Below, piece after piece: positions 8,091-16,707 of a stretch of 64,000 nt of DNA. The notes beneath the pieces were generated by a model. That model saw nothing but the letters and a program-made list of their open reading frames with translations. It made no database searches and was not told where the DNA came from. The number at the start of each line of letters is the position of its first letter. Positions within the stretch are counted from its first letter, which is position 1. A program made the position numbers and the translations under genes. The stretch is from Terriglobus tenax. GTDB taxonomy: Bacteria > Acidobacteriota > Terriglobia > Terriglobales > Acidobacteriaceae. Location of the stretch: NCBI RefSeq assembly GCF_025685395.1, contig NZ_JAGSYA010000004.1:2046001-2110000 (forward strand), given 5' to 3'.

Positions 8091-10886
8091 ATGAAACTGC
8101 GCATCGCAGCACTTCTCTCTGCCGTAGCCCTGAGTCTTCCGGCAGCCGCACAACCACCGGCCATCAAGGCCCCCACCCTTGCCTATGACCAGTACAAGCT
8201 GCCCAACGGGCTGCAGGTCATCTTCACGGAAGACAAGTCGCTGCCCCTGGTCAGCGTGAATGTCTGGTATCACGTGGGCGCGGTGAATGAACGTCCGGGA
8301 CTTACCGGCTTTGCGCACCTGTTCGAGCACATGATGTTTGAAGGCTCAAAGAACGTGGGTGAGAAGAACCACTTCAAGTATCTGGAAGCCGCCGGCGCCT
8401 CGGACATCAACGGCAGCACGAACTTTGACCGAACGAACTACTTTGAGACCGTGCCGTCCAACCAGCTTGAGCTGGCGCTGTGGCTTGAGAGCGACCGCAT
8501 GGGCTTTCTGCTGGATACGCTGGATCGCGCCAAGCTGACCAACCAGCGGGATGTTGTACGGAACGAGCGCCGCCAGTCCACCGAGAACCAGCCGTATGGC
8601 GTGGTGGAGGAAGCCCTGTACGGCAACCTGTTTCCGGAACCGCACCCGTACCACGGCGTTGTGATTGGATCGCACAAGGACATTGAAGCGGCTCGCCTGA
8701 ATGACGTTCGCAACTTCTTCAAGACCTACTACGCACCCAACAACGCAACCGTGGTGATTGCCGGCAGCTTTGACAAAGCCCAGGCTAAGGCGCTGGTGGA
8801 GAAGTACTTCGGACCCCTGAAGAAGGGTGGCGAGATTCCGAAGCTGAATGTGGATACACCGGCCATTACCACGGAGAAGCGCCAAACCGTCACCGATACC
8901 GTGCAACTGGAGCGCGTGTACTTTGCATGGCTGACACCGAAGGCCTATGCCGCCGGAGACGCGGAGATGGACTTTGCCGCCGATGTGCTGGGCGGCGGCC
9001 GGTCAAGCCGCATGTACAAGAAGCTGGTCTACGAGCAGCAGGTGGCGCAGGCAGCGACCTGCGCAAATGAATCGGCCCAGGCAGCCTCAGTCTTTGAGTG
9101 CGAGATCACGGCGCGGCCAGGCGTGAAAGCCGCCGACCTGGAAAAGGCAGCGAACGCCGTGCTGGACGACTTTCTGGAAAACGGAGCGACGCCGGAAGAG
9201 ATTGAGCGTGCCCGCACCAAGACCATCGCGGGACTGATCCGTCCGCTGGAGCGTATTGGCCGCGTTGCGGACCGGCTGAACTACTACAACCACTTCACGG
9301 GCGACCCTGGCTATCTGCCGAAGGACATTGCCCGTTACCAGAATGCCGACAGCGCCACCATCATGAAGTACGCGCGCGATCTGCTGGCCAGCAACCACCG
9401 CGTGGTGATTTACGGTGTGCCGGGCAAAAAGGTGATCGACGATGTGGCCCGCAGCCCGGAGAACACCGACGCCGATGTGAAGATCGAGAAGGAATACACG
9501 GCCGAGTTTGAGGCGACGCAGGCCTGGCGCAAGTCCGCTCCGAAGGCCGGCCCTCTGCCTGCCTTCACCCTGCCCGTACCGCAGACCTTTACCCTGGCTA
9601 ATGGCCTGAAGGTCTATGTGAACGAGAACCACAAGCTGCCGCTGTTTGCTGCCAACCTGGTTTCGCTGAGCGGAGCCTCGCAGGACCCCGCCGGCAAACC
9701 CGGCATCGCGGGCTTTGCCGCTGCCATGCTGACGGAGGGCACGAAGTCGCGCTCTTCCTCTGCGATTGCCGACCAGACGGGCGATCTTGCACTTGGGCTC
9801 TCCGGCGTGGCGGGCTACGATGCTCTGACGGTTTCCGTCAGCGGACTGACCACGAAGCTGGACAATGCGTTTGACCTGTTCTCGGATGTGGCCCTCCGTC
9901 CTGCCTTCGACCAGAAAGAGGTGGATCGCGTTCGCGCGCGCCGCCTGACGCAACTGTTGCAGCAGCGCGACCAGCCTCCCGCCGTGGCGCAGCAGGTAGG
10001 CGCAGCCGCGTTGTTTGGTCCGGCCAGCGCGTATGGTCATAACCTGCTGGGAACCCCTGCCTCCGTAAAGGAAGTGACTTCGGCGGATCTGACGGCGTTC
10101 TACACCACGAGCGTGGGCCCGAAGAACTCCGCGCTGGTGCTCTCCGGGGACATTACGCTGGCCAACGCGCGTGCGCTGGCGACCAAGTACTTTGGCGGAT
10201 GGACGGGAACGGCCGCCGTGGCTGCTCCTCCGGCTGCCCCGGCCGCGGCCACCAAGCGGGTGATCGTGGTGGACAAGCCCGGAGCGCCCCAGACGGCGCT
10301 CTATGCCTTCCAGCTTGGCCTGCCGCGTTCCACGGCAGACTATGTTCCGGTGGTGGTGATGAACACCATGCTGGGCGACCTGTTCTCCAGCCGCATTAAC
10401 ATGAACCTGCGCGAGGAGCACGGTTACACCTACGGCGCCAGCTCGCGCTTTACCTTCCGCCGCGGCAATGGACCGTTCCTCGCAGGAGCCTCAGTCCGCA
10501 CGGATGTAACCGCGCCCGCAGCGAAGGAGTTGATGCACGAGCTCACGCGCATCCGCACGGAGCCGCTGAGCGACGCCGAACTGACCATGGCGCGCGACAG
10601 CTACGCGCGTTCACTGCCCGGGGAGTTTGAAACCAACGCCGGCATCGTGGGGTCTACGGGTAACATCTTCGCTTACGGTCTGCCGGTGGACTATTACCGC
10701 TCGCTGCCGGCCAAGATCAACGCCGTTACGGCAAAACAGGCTGCGGAAGCCGCCACCAGCTACCTCCATCCGGAACAGATGATCCTTGTCGCTGTCGGCG
10801 ACAAGGCGAAGATTGAACCCGGACTGAAGGAGTTGAACATCGCTCCCATTGAGGAGTGGACGCTGGACGCAGAACCGGTGAAGTAA
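8091..10886 (+). CDS. M16 family zinc peptidase, fused active and inactive halves, exported
   Basis: 931 aa. A signal peptide (residues 1-21, ending LPAAAQ) predicts the periplasm. The first half is a full M16 domain with the inverted zinc motif HLFEH at residues 76-80 and the distal glutamate in the NERRQSTENQPYG stretch. The second half, beginning at FTLANGLKVYVNENHKLP, repeats the fold but has GFAAAML where the zinc motif should be, so it is the inactive partner domain, as in PqqL- or pitrilysin-type single-chain enzymes. The likely role is degradation of peptides in the clamshell chamber. ATG 8091 is chosen because the signal peptide begins there; an upstream in-frame GTG/ATG extension to 8037 is unlikely. 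A terminator follows. Confidence 0.92.
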   Translation: MKLRIAALLSAVALSLPAAAQPPAIKAPTLAYDQYKLPNGLQVIFTEDKSLPLVSVNVWYHVGAVNERPGLTGFAHLFEHMMFEGSKNVGEKNHFKYLEAAGASDINGSTNFDRTNYFETVPSNQLELALWLESDRMGFLLDTLDRAKLTNQRDVVRNERRQSTENQPYGVVEEALYGNLFPEPHPYHGVVIGSHKDIEAARLNDVRNFFKTYYAPNNATVVIAGSFDKAQAKALVEKYFGPLKKGGEIPKLNVDTPAITTEKRQTVTDTVQLERVYFAWLTPKAYAAGDAEMDFAADVLGGGRSSRMYKKLVYEQQVAQAATCANESAQAASVFECEITARPGVKAADLEKAANAVLDDFLENGATPEEIERARTKTIAGLIRPLERIGRVADRLNYYNHFTGDPGYLPKDIARYQNADSATIMKYARDLLASNHRVVIYGVPGKKVIDDVARSPENTDADVKIEKEYTAEFEATQAWRKSAPKAGPLPAFTLPVPQTFTLANGLKVYVNENHKLPLFAANLVSLSGASQDPAGKPGIAGFAAAMLTEGTKSRSSSAIADQTGDLALGLSGVAGYDALTVSVSGLTTKLDNAFDLFSDVALRPAFDQKEVDRVRARRLTQLLQQRDQPPAVAQQVGAAALFGPASAYGHNLLGTPASVKEVTSADLTAFYTTSVGPKNSALVLSGDITLANARALATKYFGGWTGTAAVAAPPAAPAAATKRVIVVDKPGAPQTALYAFQLGLPRSTADYVPVVVMNTMLGDLFSSRINMNLREEHGYTYGASSRFTFRRGNGPFLAGASVRTDVTAPAAKELMHELTRIRTEPLSDAELTMARDSYARSLPGEFETNAGIVGSTGNIFAYGLPVDYYRSLPAKINAVTAKQAAEAATSYLHPEQMILVAVGDKAKIEPGLKELNIAPIEEWTLDAEPVK

Positions 10887-10909
10887 AAGCAATCCCACAC
10901 CAAGGAAGA

Positions 10910-10941
10910 AGAGGGGGCCACGGAATGTGGCCCCCTCTTTG
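10910..10941 (+). terminator. Intrinsic terminator after the M16 peptidase gene
   Basis: 12-bp perfect stem AGAGGGGGCCAC (10910-10921) / GTGGCCCCCTCT (10927-10938), loop GGAAT, then TTT. Confidence 0.88.
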
Positions 10942-11004
10942 TGCATCCAATCTTTTATCCGGCAAGGCGAGCGTAAGCTTTAATACGTTGGAACAGGAGA
11001 GACG

Positions 11005-12651
11005 ATGGCAGCGATAAAGCGCAGTTGGATGGTGATAGGTGGCGTAATCGTACTGGTACTGATCGGCATATTTGCCATCAGCCATCTGCTGGATGCGGAC
11101 ACCTATCGCGGACGCATTGAGAAGGCGCTGTCGGATTCACTGGGGCGCCCGGTACAGCTGGGGCACCTGGATTTCTCGCTCTTCTCCGGAAGCCTGCTGG
11201 CCGAGTCTCCGTCGATTGCCGATGATCCAGCTTTCAGTAATCAATCTTTCCTGACGGCGAAGGATGTCCGCATTGGTGTGGAAGTAATGCCGCTCATCCT
11301 GCGCCGCGAGCTGCATATCCAGAGCTTCACCATCGACCAGCCGAAGATCCTGCTGGTTCGCGCCGCAAACGGGACGTGGAACTATTCCAGCCTGGGCAGC
11401 GAAGGCAAGCGTAAGGCTCCGTCCGCGGATACGGAGAGCCTGCTGCCGAACCTGACCGTCAACAAGATTGAGATCAAGGACGGCACCGTGACCCTGGGCA
11501 CGCTGCCGCAGCAGGGACAGCCGCGTGTGTACAGCGAACTGAATCTGAACGTGCAGAAGTTCTCGTTCGCCAGCGCCTTCCCGTTCACCGTAAGCGGCAA
11601 GCTGCCGGCTGGAGGAAGCATTGACGTGACAGGCAATGCAGGCCCGGTGAACCAGCGCGATGCCTCTCTGACACCCATCACCGCGCAGGTAGCGCTGAAG
11701 CATGCCGACCTGGTGAACGCGGGGCTGGTGGAAGCAAGCCAGGGTATCTCCGGCATTGCGGACCTCGATACGAAGCTTGTATCCAACGGGCAGACCGCGC
11801 AGGCTGATGGCAAGCTGCACCTGACGCAGTTGAAGCTGGCAAAGAACGGAACACCGTCGTCACAGCCGGTGGATGTGCAGTTCTCCGTTGGCCAGGACCT
11901 GCAGTCGCTCTCCGGCAAGATCAACAGCGCCAGCGTGCAGGTGAGCAAGGCCGTGCTTGGCATTACCGGGACCTACCAGACGACCGGCAACACCACCACG
12001 ACTCAGATCAATGTGGATGGAAAGAACATGCCGATCGACGACCTGGTCGCCTTCCTGCCTTCGCTGGGTGTGCAACTGCCCTCCGGATCGCGCCTGCAGG
12101 GCGGCACGCTGAACACTACGCTCGACATTACGGGGCCGGTAACGGCGCCGGTGATCACCGGCCCGGTGCGCGTGACCAACACGCAGCTTGCGGGCTTTGA
12201 CCTGGGTCAGAAGCTGGCCAGCATCCAGTCGCTGACCGGCGCAAAGACAGGGTCAAACACCACGATCCAGGTGCTGAGCACCAACCTTCGCTACAGCACG
12301 GAAGGCGTGCAGACGAACAGTCTTGCGGCAGTGGTTTCCGGACTTGGTTCGGCTTCGGGCAGCGGCTCCATCAGCCCCAGCAACGCGCTGAACTACCGGC
12401 TGCTGATCAAGCTGGACTCCACCGGTGTGGGCGGCCTGGCGACGCAGGCGATGGGCATGCTGCCGGGGGTCTTCGGCTCCACCGTGGCACAGGCAACGGC
12501 CAATGGCATTCCGGTCACCATCTCCGGCACCACCGCCAACCCGGTGTTTACGCCGGACCTTGGCAAGATGATCGGCGGAAATACGCAACAGAAGCAGAAC
12601 CTTCAGTCCAGTCCTCTGGGCAAGGCGCTGAGCGGGCTGTTCAAGCGATAG
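11005..12651 (+). CDS. AsmA family protein
   Basis: 548 aa. A single N-terminal membrane helix (WMVIGGVIVLVLIGIFAISHLL) is followed by the AsmA signature: YRGRIEKALSDSLGRPVQLGHLDF style start, LTAKDVRIGVEVMPLILRRELHIQSFTIDQP and NGTWNYSSLG. The remaining sequence is low-complexity beta-rich (many Gly, Thr, Ser) ending in a second AsmA_2-like region. AsmA/TamB proteins are inner-membrane anchored periplasmic beta-groove proteins thought to move phospholipid to the outer membrane. AGGAGA before the ATG sets the start. A hairpin within the 3' end of the convergent nth gene terminates it. Confidence 0.87.
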   Translation: MAAIKRSWMVIGGVIVLVLIGIFAISHLLDADTYRGRIEKALSDSLGRPVQLGHLDFSLFSGSLLAESPSIADDPAFSNQSFLTAKDVRIGVEVMPLILRRELHIQSFTIDQPKILLVRAANGTWNYSSLGSEGKRKAPSADTESLLPNLTVNKIEIKDGTVTLGTLPQQGQPRVYSELNLNVQKFSFASAFPFTVSGKLPAGGSIDVTGNAGPVNQRDASLTPITAQVALKHADLVNAGLVEASQGISGIADLDTKLVSNGQTAQADGKLHLTQLKLAKNGTPSSQPVDVQFSVGQDLQSLSGKINSASVQVSKAVLGITGTYQTTGNTTTTQINVDGKNMPIDDLVAFLPSLGVQLPSGSRLQGGTLNTTLDITGPVTAPVITGPVRVTNTQLAGFDLGQKLASIQSLTGAKTGSNTTIQVLSTNLRYSTEGVQTNSLAAVVSGLGSASGSGSISPSNALNYRLLIKLDSTGVGGLATQAMGMLPGVFGSTVAQATANGIPVTISGTTANPVFTPDLGKMIGGNTQQKQNLQSSPLGKALSGLFKR

Positions 12652-12655
12652 CCGG

Positions 12656-13393
12656 TTAGCCGGCAGGATACGGGCCACGCTTCGGTGTGGCCCTTTCCTT
12701 GCCCGTGGGACACAGGTCCAGCAGCGGACACCGCGTACAGCGCAGCTCGTTCAACGTGCAGAGCGTTTGCCCATGCAGCTTGAAGAGCGAGTGGTCTTCA
12801 TCCAGCATCTCCGGTGTCCAGTCCTCGGGCACAAGCGCCATCAGGTCGGCCTCCACCTGGCGCGCATCCGCCTTAGAAGAGCTAAGCCCCAGCCTTTGCG
12901 CGATCCTCTGATGATGGCCGTCAATGCACAGCGCACGGCGGTGCAGCGTTGTGAAGTTCACCACCGCCGCGGAGGTCTTCACACCGACGCCGGGAAGCTG
13001 TTCCAGCCACGCGCGAATCTTCTCCGTGCGGTACTTCGCCAAGGGTTCCAGACGCAGCACGCCGATGCGGCTGCTGATCTGCTGCAGCGTGTCTTTAAGC
13101 TGGTACGACTTCTTCTCGTAGTGGGTAACCGGGCGGATGACTTCCTGGATTTCGGCAATCGGGGCATCGCGCAGCCGCGTCCAGTCTCCATCCCAGCCGT
13201 CGAACCGGTTCCGCAGGTCGCGGATGATCTGCAGCGAGACCTCGGTCTTCGTCCTGGCTGACAGAAGGGAGTAGATCAACTGCGTCAGCGGGTCCCACAC
13301 ATCGCGCGCCGCCGGCCTGCCGTAGTGGGCGAGCAGACGCTGGTGGATCTCCGGCAGGCGGTTGGGAGGAGCGGGTTCGAAGAGGGAGAGCAT
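12656..13393 (-). CDS. nth: Endonuclease III-like DNA glycosylase/AP lyase
   Basis: 245 aa. The helix-hairpin-helix LPGVGVKTSA contains the catalytic lysine, and IDGHHQRIA carries the catalytic aspartate. The C-terminal [4Fe-4S] loop has the exact Nth spacing C-x6-C-x2-C-x5-C (CTLNELRCTRCPLLDLC). It excises oxidised pyrimidines in base-excision repair. The window allows a longer form from an ATG at 13438, but that adds a Cys-Cys-containing, non-conserved leader over a perfect hairpin (13407-13426); the ATG at 13393 gives the usual N-terminus. It is divergent from the DAHP synthase gene. Confidence 0.88.
   Translation of the reverse strand: MLSLFEPAPPNRLPEIHQRLLAHYGRPAARDVWDPLTQLIYSLLSARTKTEVSLQIIRDLRNRFDGWDGDWTRLRDAPIAEIQEVIRPVTHYEKKSYQLKDTLQQISSRIGVLRLEPLAKYRTEKIRAWLEQLPGVGVKTSAAVVNFTTLHRRALCIDGHHQRIAQRLGLSSSKADARQVEADLMALVPEDWTPEMLDEDHSLFKLHGQTLCTLNELRCTRCPLLDLCPTGKERATPKRGPYPAG
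12672..12697 (+). terminator. Likely terminator of the AsmA gene, inside the nth 3' end
   Basis: Stem GGGCCAC (12672-12678) / GTGGCCC (12687-12693) followed by TTTCCTT on the plus strand. It is embedded in coding sequence of the convergent endonuclease III gene. Confidence 0.6.
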
Positions 13394-13406
13394 GCGGCAA
13401 CAGAAA

Positions 13407-13426
13407 GGCCGCGATTCCACGCGGCC
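13407..13426 (-). promoter_or_regulatory. Terminator-like hairpin in the nth leader
   Basis: Perfect 7-bp stem GGCCGCG / CGCGGCC around a 6-base loop, followed on the minus strand by TTTCTGTT, ends 13 bases before the ATG at 13393. If transcription starts upstream this could attenuate nth; if translation starts at 13438 it is simply coding. Confidence 0.35.
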
Positions 13427-13492
13427 GGTTCTTTCCATGCTAACGTGCAGCCCCAGCGAAACCCCACATCCTAGTATCCTTATGAAGCAGCC

Positions 13493-14566
13493 ATGGCATA
13501 TCCCACCAACAACCTCCGAATCAAATCCACCCGCGTTGTTCTACCTCCCATCTTTCTTGAAGAAGAGATGCCCGTCACGGACAATGCCTCGCGCACCGTG
13601 TTTGACGCGCGGCGCCATATTGTCGACATTCTGAACGGAACGGACGACCGCCTGGTCGTCGTTGTCGGCCCCTGTTCCATCCACGATCCCGTGGCCGCAC
13701 GCGAGTATGCCGGCCTGCTGAAGGAGGCCATTGCGGAGCTCTCCGACGAGCTGATGATCGTGATGCGCGTGTACTTTGAGAAGCCGCGCACCACGCTGGG
13801 ATGGAAGGGATTGATCAACGATCCTTACTTCGACGAGTCCTTCCGCATCAGTGATGGTCTGCGCATTGCCCGCAGCCTGCTGCTGGACCTGGCGGAGATG
13901 GGCGTGCCCGCCGGAACCGAGTTCCTGGACATGATTTCGCCGCAGTATGTGTCTGACCTTGTGAGCTGGGGCGCCATTGGAGCGCGCACGACCGAGAGCC
14001 AGGTGCACCGTCAGCTCGTCTCCGGCCTCTCCTGCCCGGTGGGCTTCAAAAACGGCACCTCCGGCAATGTGCAGATCGCGATTGAAGCGATTCTTTCGGC
14101 CAACCATCCGCATACCTTCCTGGGAACCTCGGAGAACGGACAGTCTGCGATCCTTCTGACCGCAGGTAATCCGGATTGCCACGTGATCCTGCGCGGTGGC
14201 CGCCAGGTGACCAACTACGATGCCGCCTCGGTTGCCTCCACGGCCGTGCAGATGGAACGGGCTGGCGCCCAGCCGCGCATCATGATCGACTTCAGCCACG
14301 CCAACAGCAGCAAAGACCACCGCAAGCAGGCCGCCGTATGCCACGCCGTGGCGGAACAGGTAGCGACAGGGGAAAACCGCCACATCATGGGCGTGATGAT
14401 CGAGAGCAATCTCGTCGCCGGATCGCAGTCCCTGGTTAACGGCAAGGCGCTTGTCTACGGACAAAGCATCACCGATGCCTGCATCGACTGGCCCGAGACG
14501 CAGACTCTGCTCCGCGAGCTGGCCAACGCCGTGAAGAAGCGGCGGGCGGTGGAGAACGCAGGGTAG
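13493..14566 (+). CDS. aroG: 3-deoxy-7-phosphoheptulonate synthase, class I
   Basis: 357 aa, the standard length for class I alpha DAHP synthases. Diagnostic stretches include VVVGPCSIHDPVAAREYA near residue 56, RVYFEKPRTTLGWKGL, GTEFLDM.SPQY, WGAIGARTTESQVHR, GFKNGT and IMIDFSHANSSKDH. The enzyme condenses phosphoenolpyruvate with erythrose 4-phosphate, the first step of the shikimate pathway, and the family is feedback-controlled by aromatic amino acids. A TAGTAT at 13472-13477 may be the -10 element, giving a very short leader; no good Shine-Dalgarno is visible. It ends at a long bidirectional terminator shared with rpoD. Confidence 0.93.
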   Translation: MAYPTNNLRIKSTRVVLPPIFLEEEMPVTDNASRTVFDARRHIVDILNGTDDRLVVVVGPCSIHDPVAAREYAGLLKEAIAELSDELMIVMRVYFEKPRTTLGWKGLINDPYFDESFRISDGLRIARSLLLDLAEMGVPAGTEFLDMISPQYVSDLVSWGAIGARTTESQVHRQLVSGLSCPVGFKNGTSGNVQIAIEAILSANHPHTFLGTSENGQSAILLTAGNPDCHVILRGGRQVTNYDAASVASTAVQMERAGAQPRIMIDFSHANSSKDHRKQAAVCHAVAEQVATGENRHIMGVMIESNLVAGSQSLVNGKALVYGQSITDACIDWPETQTLLRELANAVKKRRAVENAG

Positions 14567-14583
14567 TCTGTTCCGGAACACAA

Positions 14584-14618
14584 ACAACAAAGGCCGCGCA
14601 TTGCGCGGCCTTTGTTGT
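14584..14618. terminator. Bidirectional terminator between aroG and rpoD
   Basis: Perfect 16-bp stem ACAACAAAGGCCGCGC / GCGCGGCCTTTGTTGT with a three-base loop ATT. Both strands continue with TTGTTG-type T-rich sequence, so it can stop transcripts of both convergent genes. Confidence 0.9.
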
Positions 14619-14637
14619 TGCTGCTGAAGAACAGACG

Positions 14638-16350
14638 TTAGATTTCCTTGACGCCGTCCACAAACGCGCGCAGCTTGCGGCTGCGGCTGGGGTGACGCAG
14701 CTTGCGCAGGGCCTTGGCCTCTATCTGGCGGATGCGCTCGCGGGTGACCTGGAAGCTCTGGCCGACTTCTTCCAGCGTGTGCTCGGAGCCATCTTCCAGG
14801 CCGAAGCGCATCTTGATCACGCGCTCTTCGCGCGGGGTCAGGGTACGCAGCACCTGCGAGGTGTACTCCTTCAGGTTGACCGAGATGACGGCGTCGGACG
14901 GGCTGACGGCCATGCGGTCTTCGATGAAGTCGCCAAGGTGCGAATCTTCCTCTTCACCGATCGGAGTCTCGAGCGAGATGGGCTCCTGTGCGATCTTCAG
15001 GACCTTGCGGACCTTCGCTACCGGGATGTCCATGCGCTTGGCGATCTCTTCTGACGAAGGTTCGCGGCCAAGCTCCTGCACCAGCTGGCGGCTGGTACGG
15101 ATGAGCTTGTTGATGGTCTCGATCATGTGCACCGGGATACGGATGGTGCGGGCCTGGTCCGCGATGGCGCGGGTAATGGCCTGGCGGATCCACCACGTTG
15201 CATAGGTCGAGAACTTGTAGCCACGACGGTACTCGAACTTGTCGACGGCCTTCATCAGGCCGATGTTGCCTTCCTGGATCAGGTCGAGGAACTGGAGGCC
15301 GCGGTTGGTGTACTTCTTCGCGATGGAGACGACGAGACGAAGGTTGGCTTCGATCAGCTCGCGCTTGGCCTTCTCCGCGTCCATATCGCCCTGGATCATC
15401 TCGCGCTGCGTGCGCTTCAACTCGTCGATGGTCAGGCCGGCTTCGCCTTCCAGGCGGTCGAGATCGACCTTGCAGTTCTTCTGCTGGCGGCGATATTCCT
15501 TCTTCAGCTCTTCCGAACGCGAGGCTTCAAACTTGGCGTCCAGCGACTTGATCTGGCGCTCCAGCGTGCGCATGGAGTCGACTGTCTTGTTGACCTTGTC
15601 GAGCAGGCGCTTCTTCTCAGCGTTGGTGTACTTCAGGTCGCGGACGATACGCGTCGCCTTCACGCGCTCACGGCCCATCAGCCAGCGATGCTTACGCTGG
15701 TCCTTGGCGGACTTCAGCTTTCCATCGGCCAGCTTGGCGGCAAACTCTTCGGCCTTCTTCTGGTGGGCGGAGATTGCGTCAATCTTCTTGACGGTCGCCT
15801 TGACGCGCGACATCAGGATCTCTTCGGTCAGCTCTTCTTCGTCGAAGGTGACTACTTCCTTGATGTTGCGGACGCCGCGCTTCAGGTCTTCGCCCAGCGC
15901 CAGGATCTCGCGAATGACGATGGACGAGCGCGAGATGGCCTTCATCACGCGGAGCTGGCCGCGCTCAATGCGCTTGGCGATCTCAACTTCGCCCTCGCGG
16001 GTCAGCAGCGGAACCGTACCCATCTCGCGCAGGTACATGCGCACCGGGTCGTTGGTCTTCTCAAGCTGGCCAGGAGTCAGGTCCAGCTCAACATCGTCGT
16101 CCTCGGCCTCCGCTTCATAGCCGTCACGCTTGTCGAACTTGGCGTCGGGCGACAGGACATCGATACCCTGCGTATTGATCGTCGTCAGCAGGTCGTCCAG
16201 GTCGTCCGCGTTGGTCATATCGCCGGGGATCAGGTCATTCGCCTCGCCATAGGTGAGGTAGCCCTTTTCCTTGCCGGCATCGATCAGCTTGTCCAGACTG
16301 TTCTGGTCAATCGCTGTCTCTCCGAAATTGTCCATTTCTTCGTTAGCCAC
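14638..16350 (-). CDS. rpoD: RNA polymerase primary sigma factor (sigma-70)
   Basis: 570 aa. Region 1.1 is at the acidic N-terminus, region 1.2 begins at [21 protein letters not shown] near residue 100, a charged non-conserved region spans roughly 150-310, region 2 contains [27 protein letters not shown] and [15 protein letters not shown] (about 325-385), region 3 follows, and region 4 contains [15 protein letters not shown] and the helix-turn-helix [20 protein letters not shown]. It directs core polymerase to housekeeping promoters. The start is GTG at 16350 with GGAAGGG about eight bases upstream. The usual neighbour dnaG is not present on either side. Confidence 0.96.
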   Translation of the reverse strand: MANEEMDNFGETAIDQNSLDKLIDAGKEKGYLTYGEANDLIPGDMTNADDLDDLLTTINTQGIDVLSPDAKFDKRDGYEAEAEDDDVELDLTPGQLEKTNDPVRMYLREMGTVPLLTREGEVEIAKRIERGQLRVMKAISRSSIVIREILALGEDLKRGVRNIKEVVTFDEEELTEEILMSRVKATVKKIDAISAHQKKAEEFAAKLADGKLKSAKDQRKHRWLMGRERVKATRIVRDLKYTNAEKKRLLDKVNKTVDSMRTLERQIKSLDAKFEASRSEELKKEYRRQQKNCKVDLDRLEGEAGLTIDELKRTQREMIQGDMDAEKAKRELIEANLRLVVSIAKKYTNRGLQFLDLIQEGNIGLMKAVDKFEYRRGYKFSTYATWWIRQAITRAIADQARTIRIPVHMIETINKLIRTSRQLVQELGREPSSEEIAKRMDIPVAKVRKVLKIAQEPISLETPIGEEEDSHLGDFIEDRMAVSPSDAVISVNLKEYTSQVLRTLTPREERVIKMRFGLEDGSEHTLEEVGQSFQVTRERIRQIEAKALRKLRHPSRSRKLRAFVDGVKEI

Positions 16351-16363
16351 AAATGCATCCCTT

Positions 16364-16382
16364 CCCGCATTCTGGATGCGGG
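16364..16382 (-). promoter_or_regulatory. Hairpin abutting the rpoD ribosome-binding site
   Basis: Perfect 7-bp inverted repeat CCCGCAT / ATGCGGG with a five-base loop. In the rpoD mRNA the downstream arm runs into the GGGAAGGG Shine-Dalgarno region (16359-16366), so folding would compete with ribosome binding. The rest of the roughly 350 bp between rpoD and the GH31 gene shows no gene; it should hold the rpoD promoter. Confidence 0.4.
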
Positions 16383-16648
16383 GAAAATATTTTTCGTATC
16401 AGGCGAAACCGCCGACACGTGTCCCGGGGTTGTTACGGGGGCTGGAAAACGAAGTAGCGGTTGAAACCGCCTGGGCCACAGCTCCTCTTACCGCGAAGGG
16501 TGAGGGCATAGTTTGGGCGCAGAATCCCAGCGAACCACAGAATACCACATCCTTATAGACGCTCCGGAGTGCCATTTGGACTCATTTGCCCCCTCCCTAC
16601 CCGGTTGAGGATGCTAAAGCGCCCGCCTGCGTGGCCTGGAGAAGATAG

Positions 16649-16678
16649 CCCCGCCCACGAAGGGTGGCAGACGGGGCC
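16649..16678 (-). terminator. Possible terminator of the GH31 gene
   Basis: GCCCCG and CGGGGC arms enclose an inner GCCAC/GTGG-type stem; on the minus strand it is followed only by a weak pyrimidine-rich stretch (TATCTTCTCC), so termination may be incomplete. Confidence 0.45.
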
Positions 16679-16707
16679 GTGTCCGGAGAAAAACCAGTGC
16701 AAAGGGG

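Noticed and set aside
14638-16350. dnaG-rpoD operon
   Set aside because: The sigma-factor gene is preceded only by about 350 bp of non-coding sequence and a GH31 gene; no primase is seen in the window.
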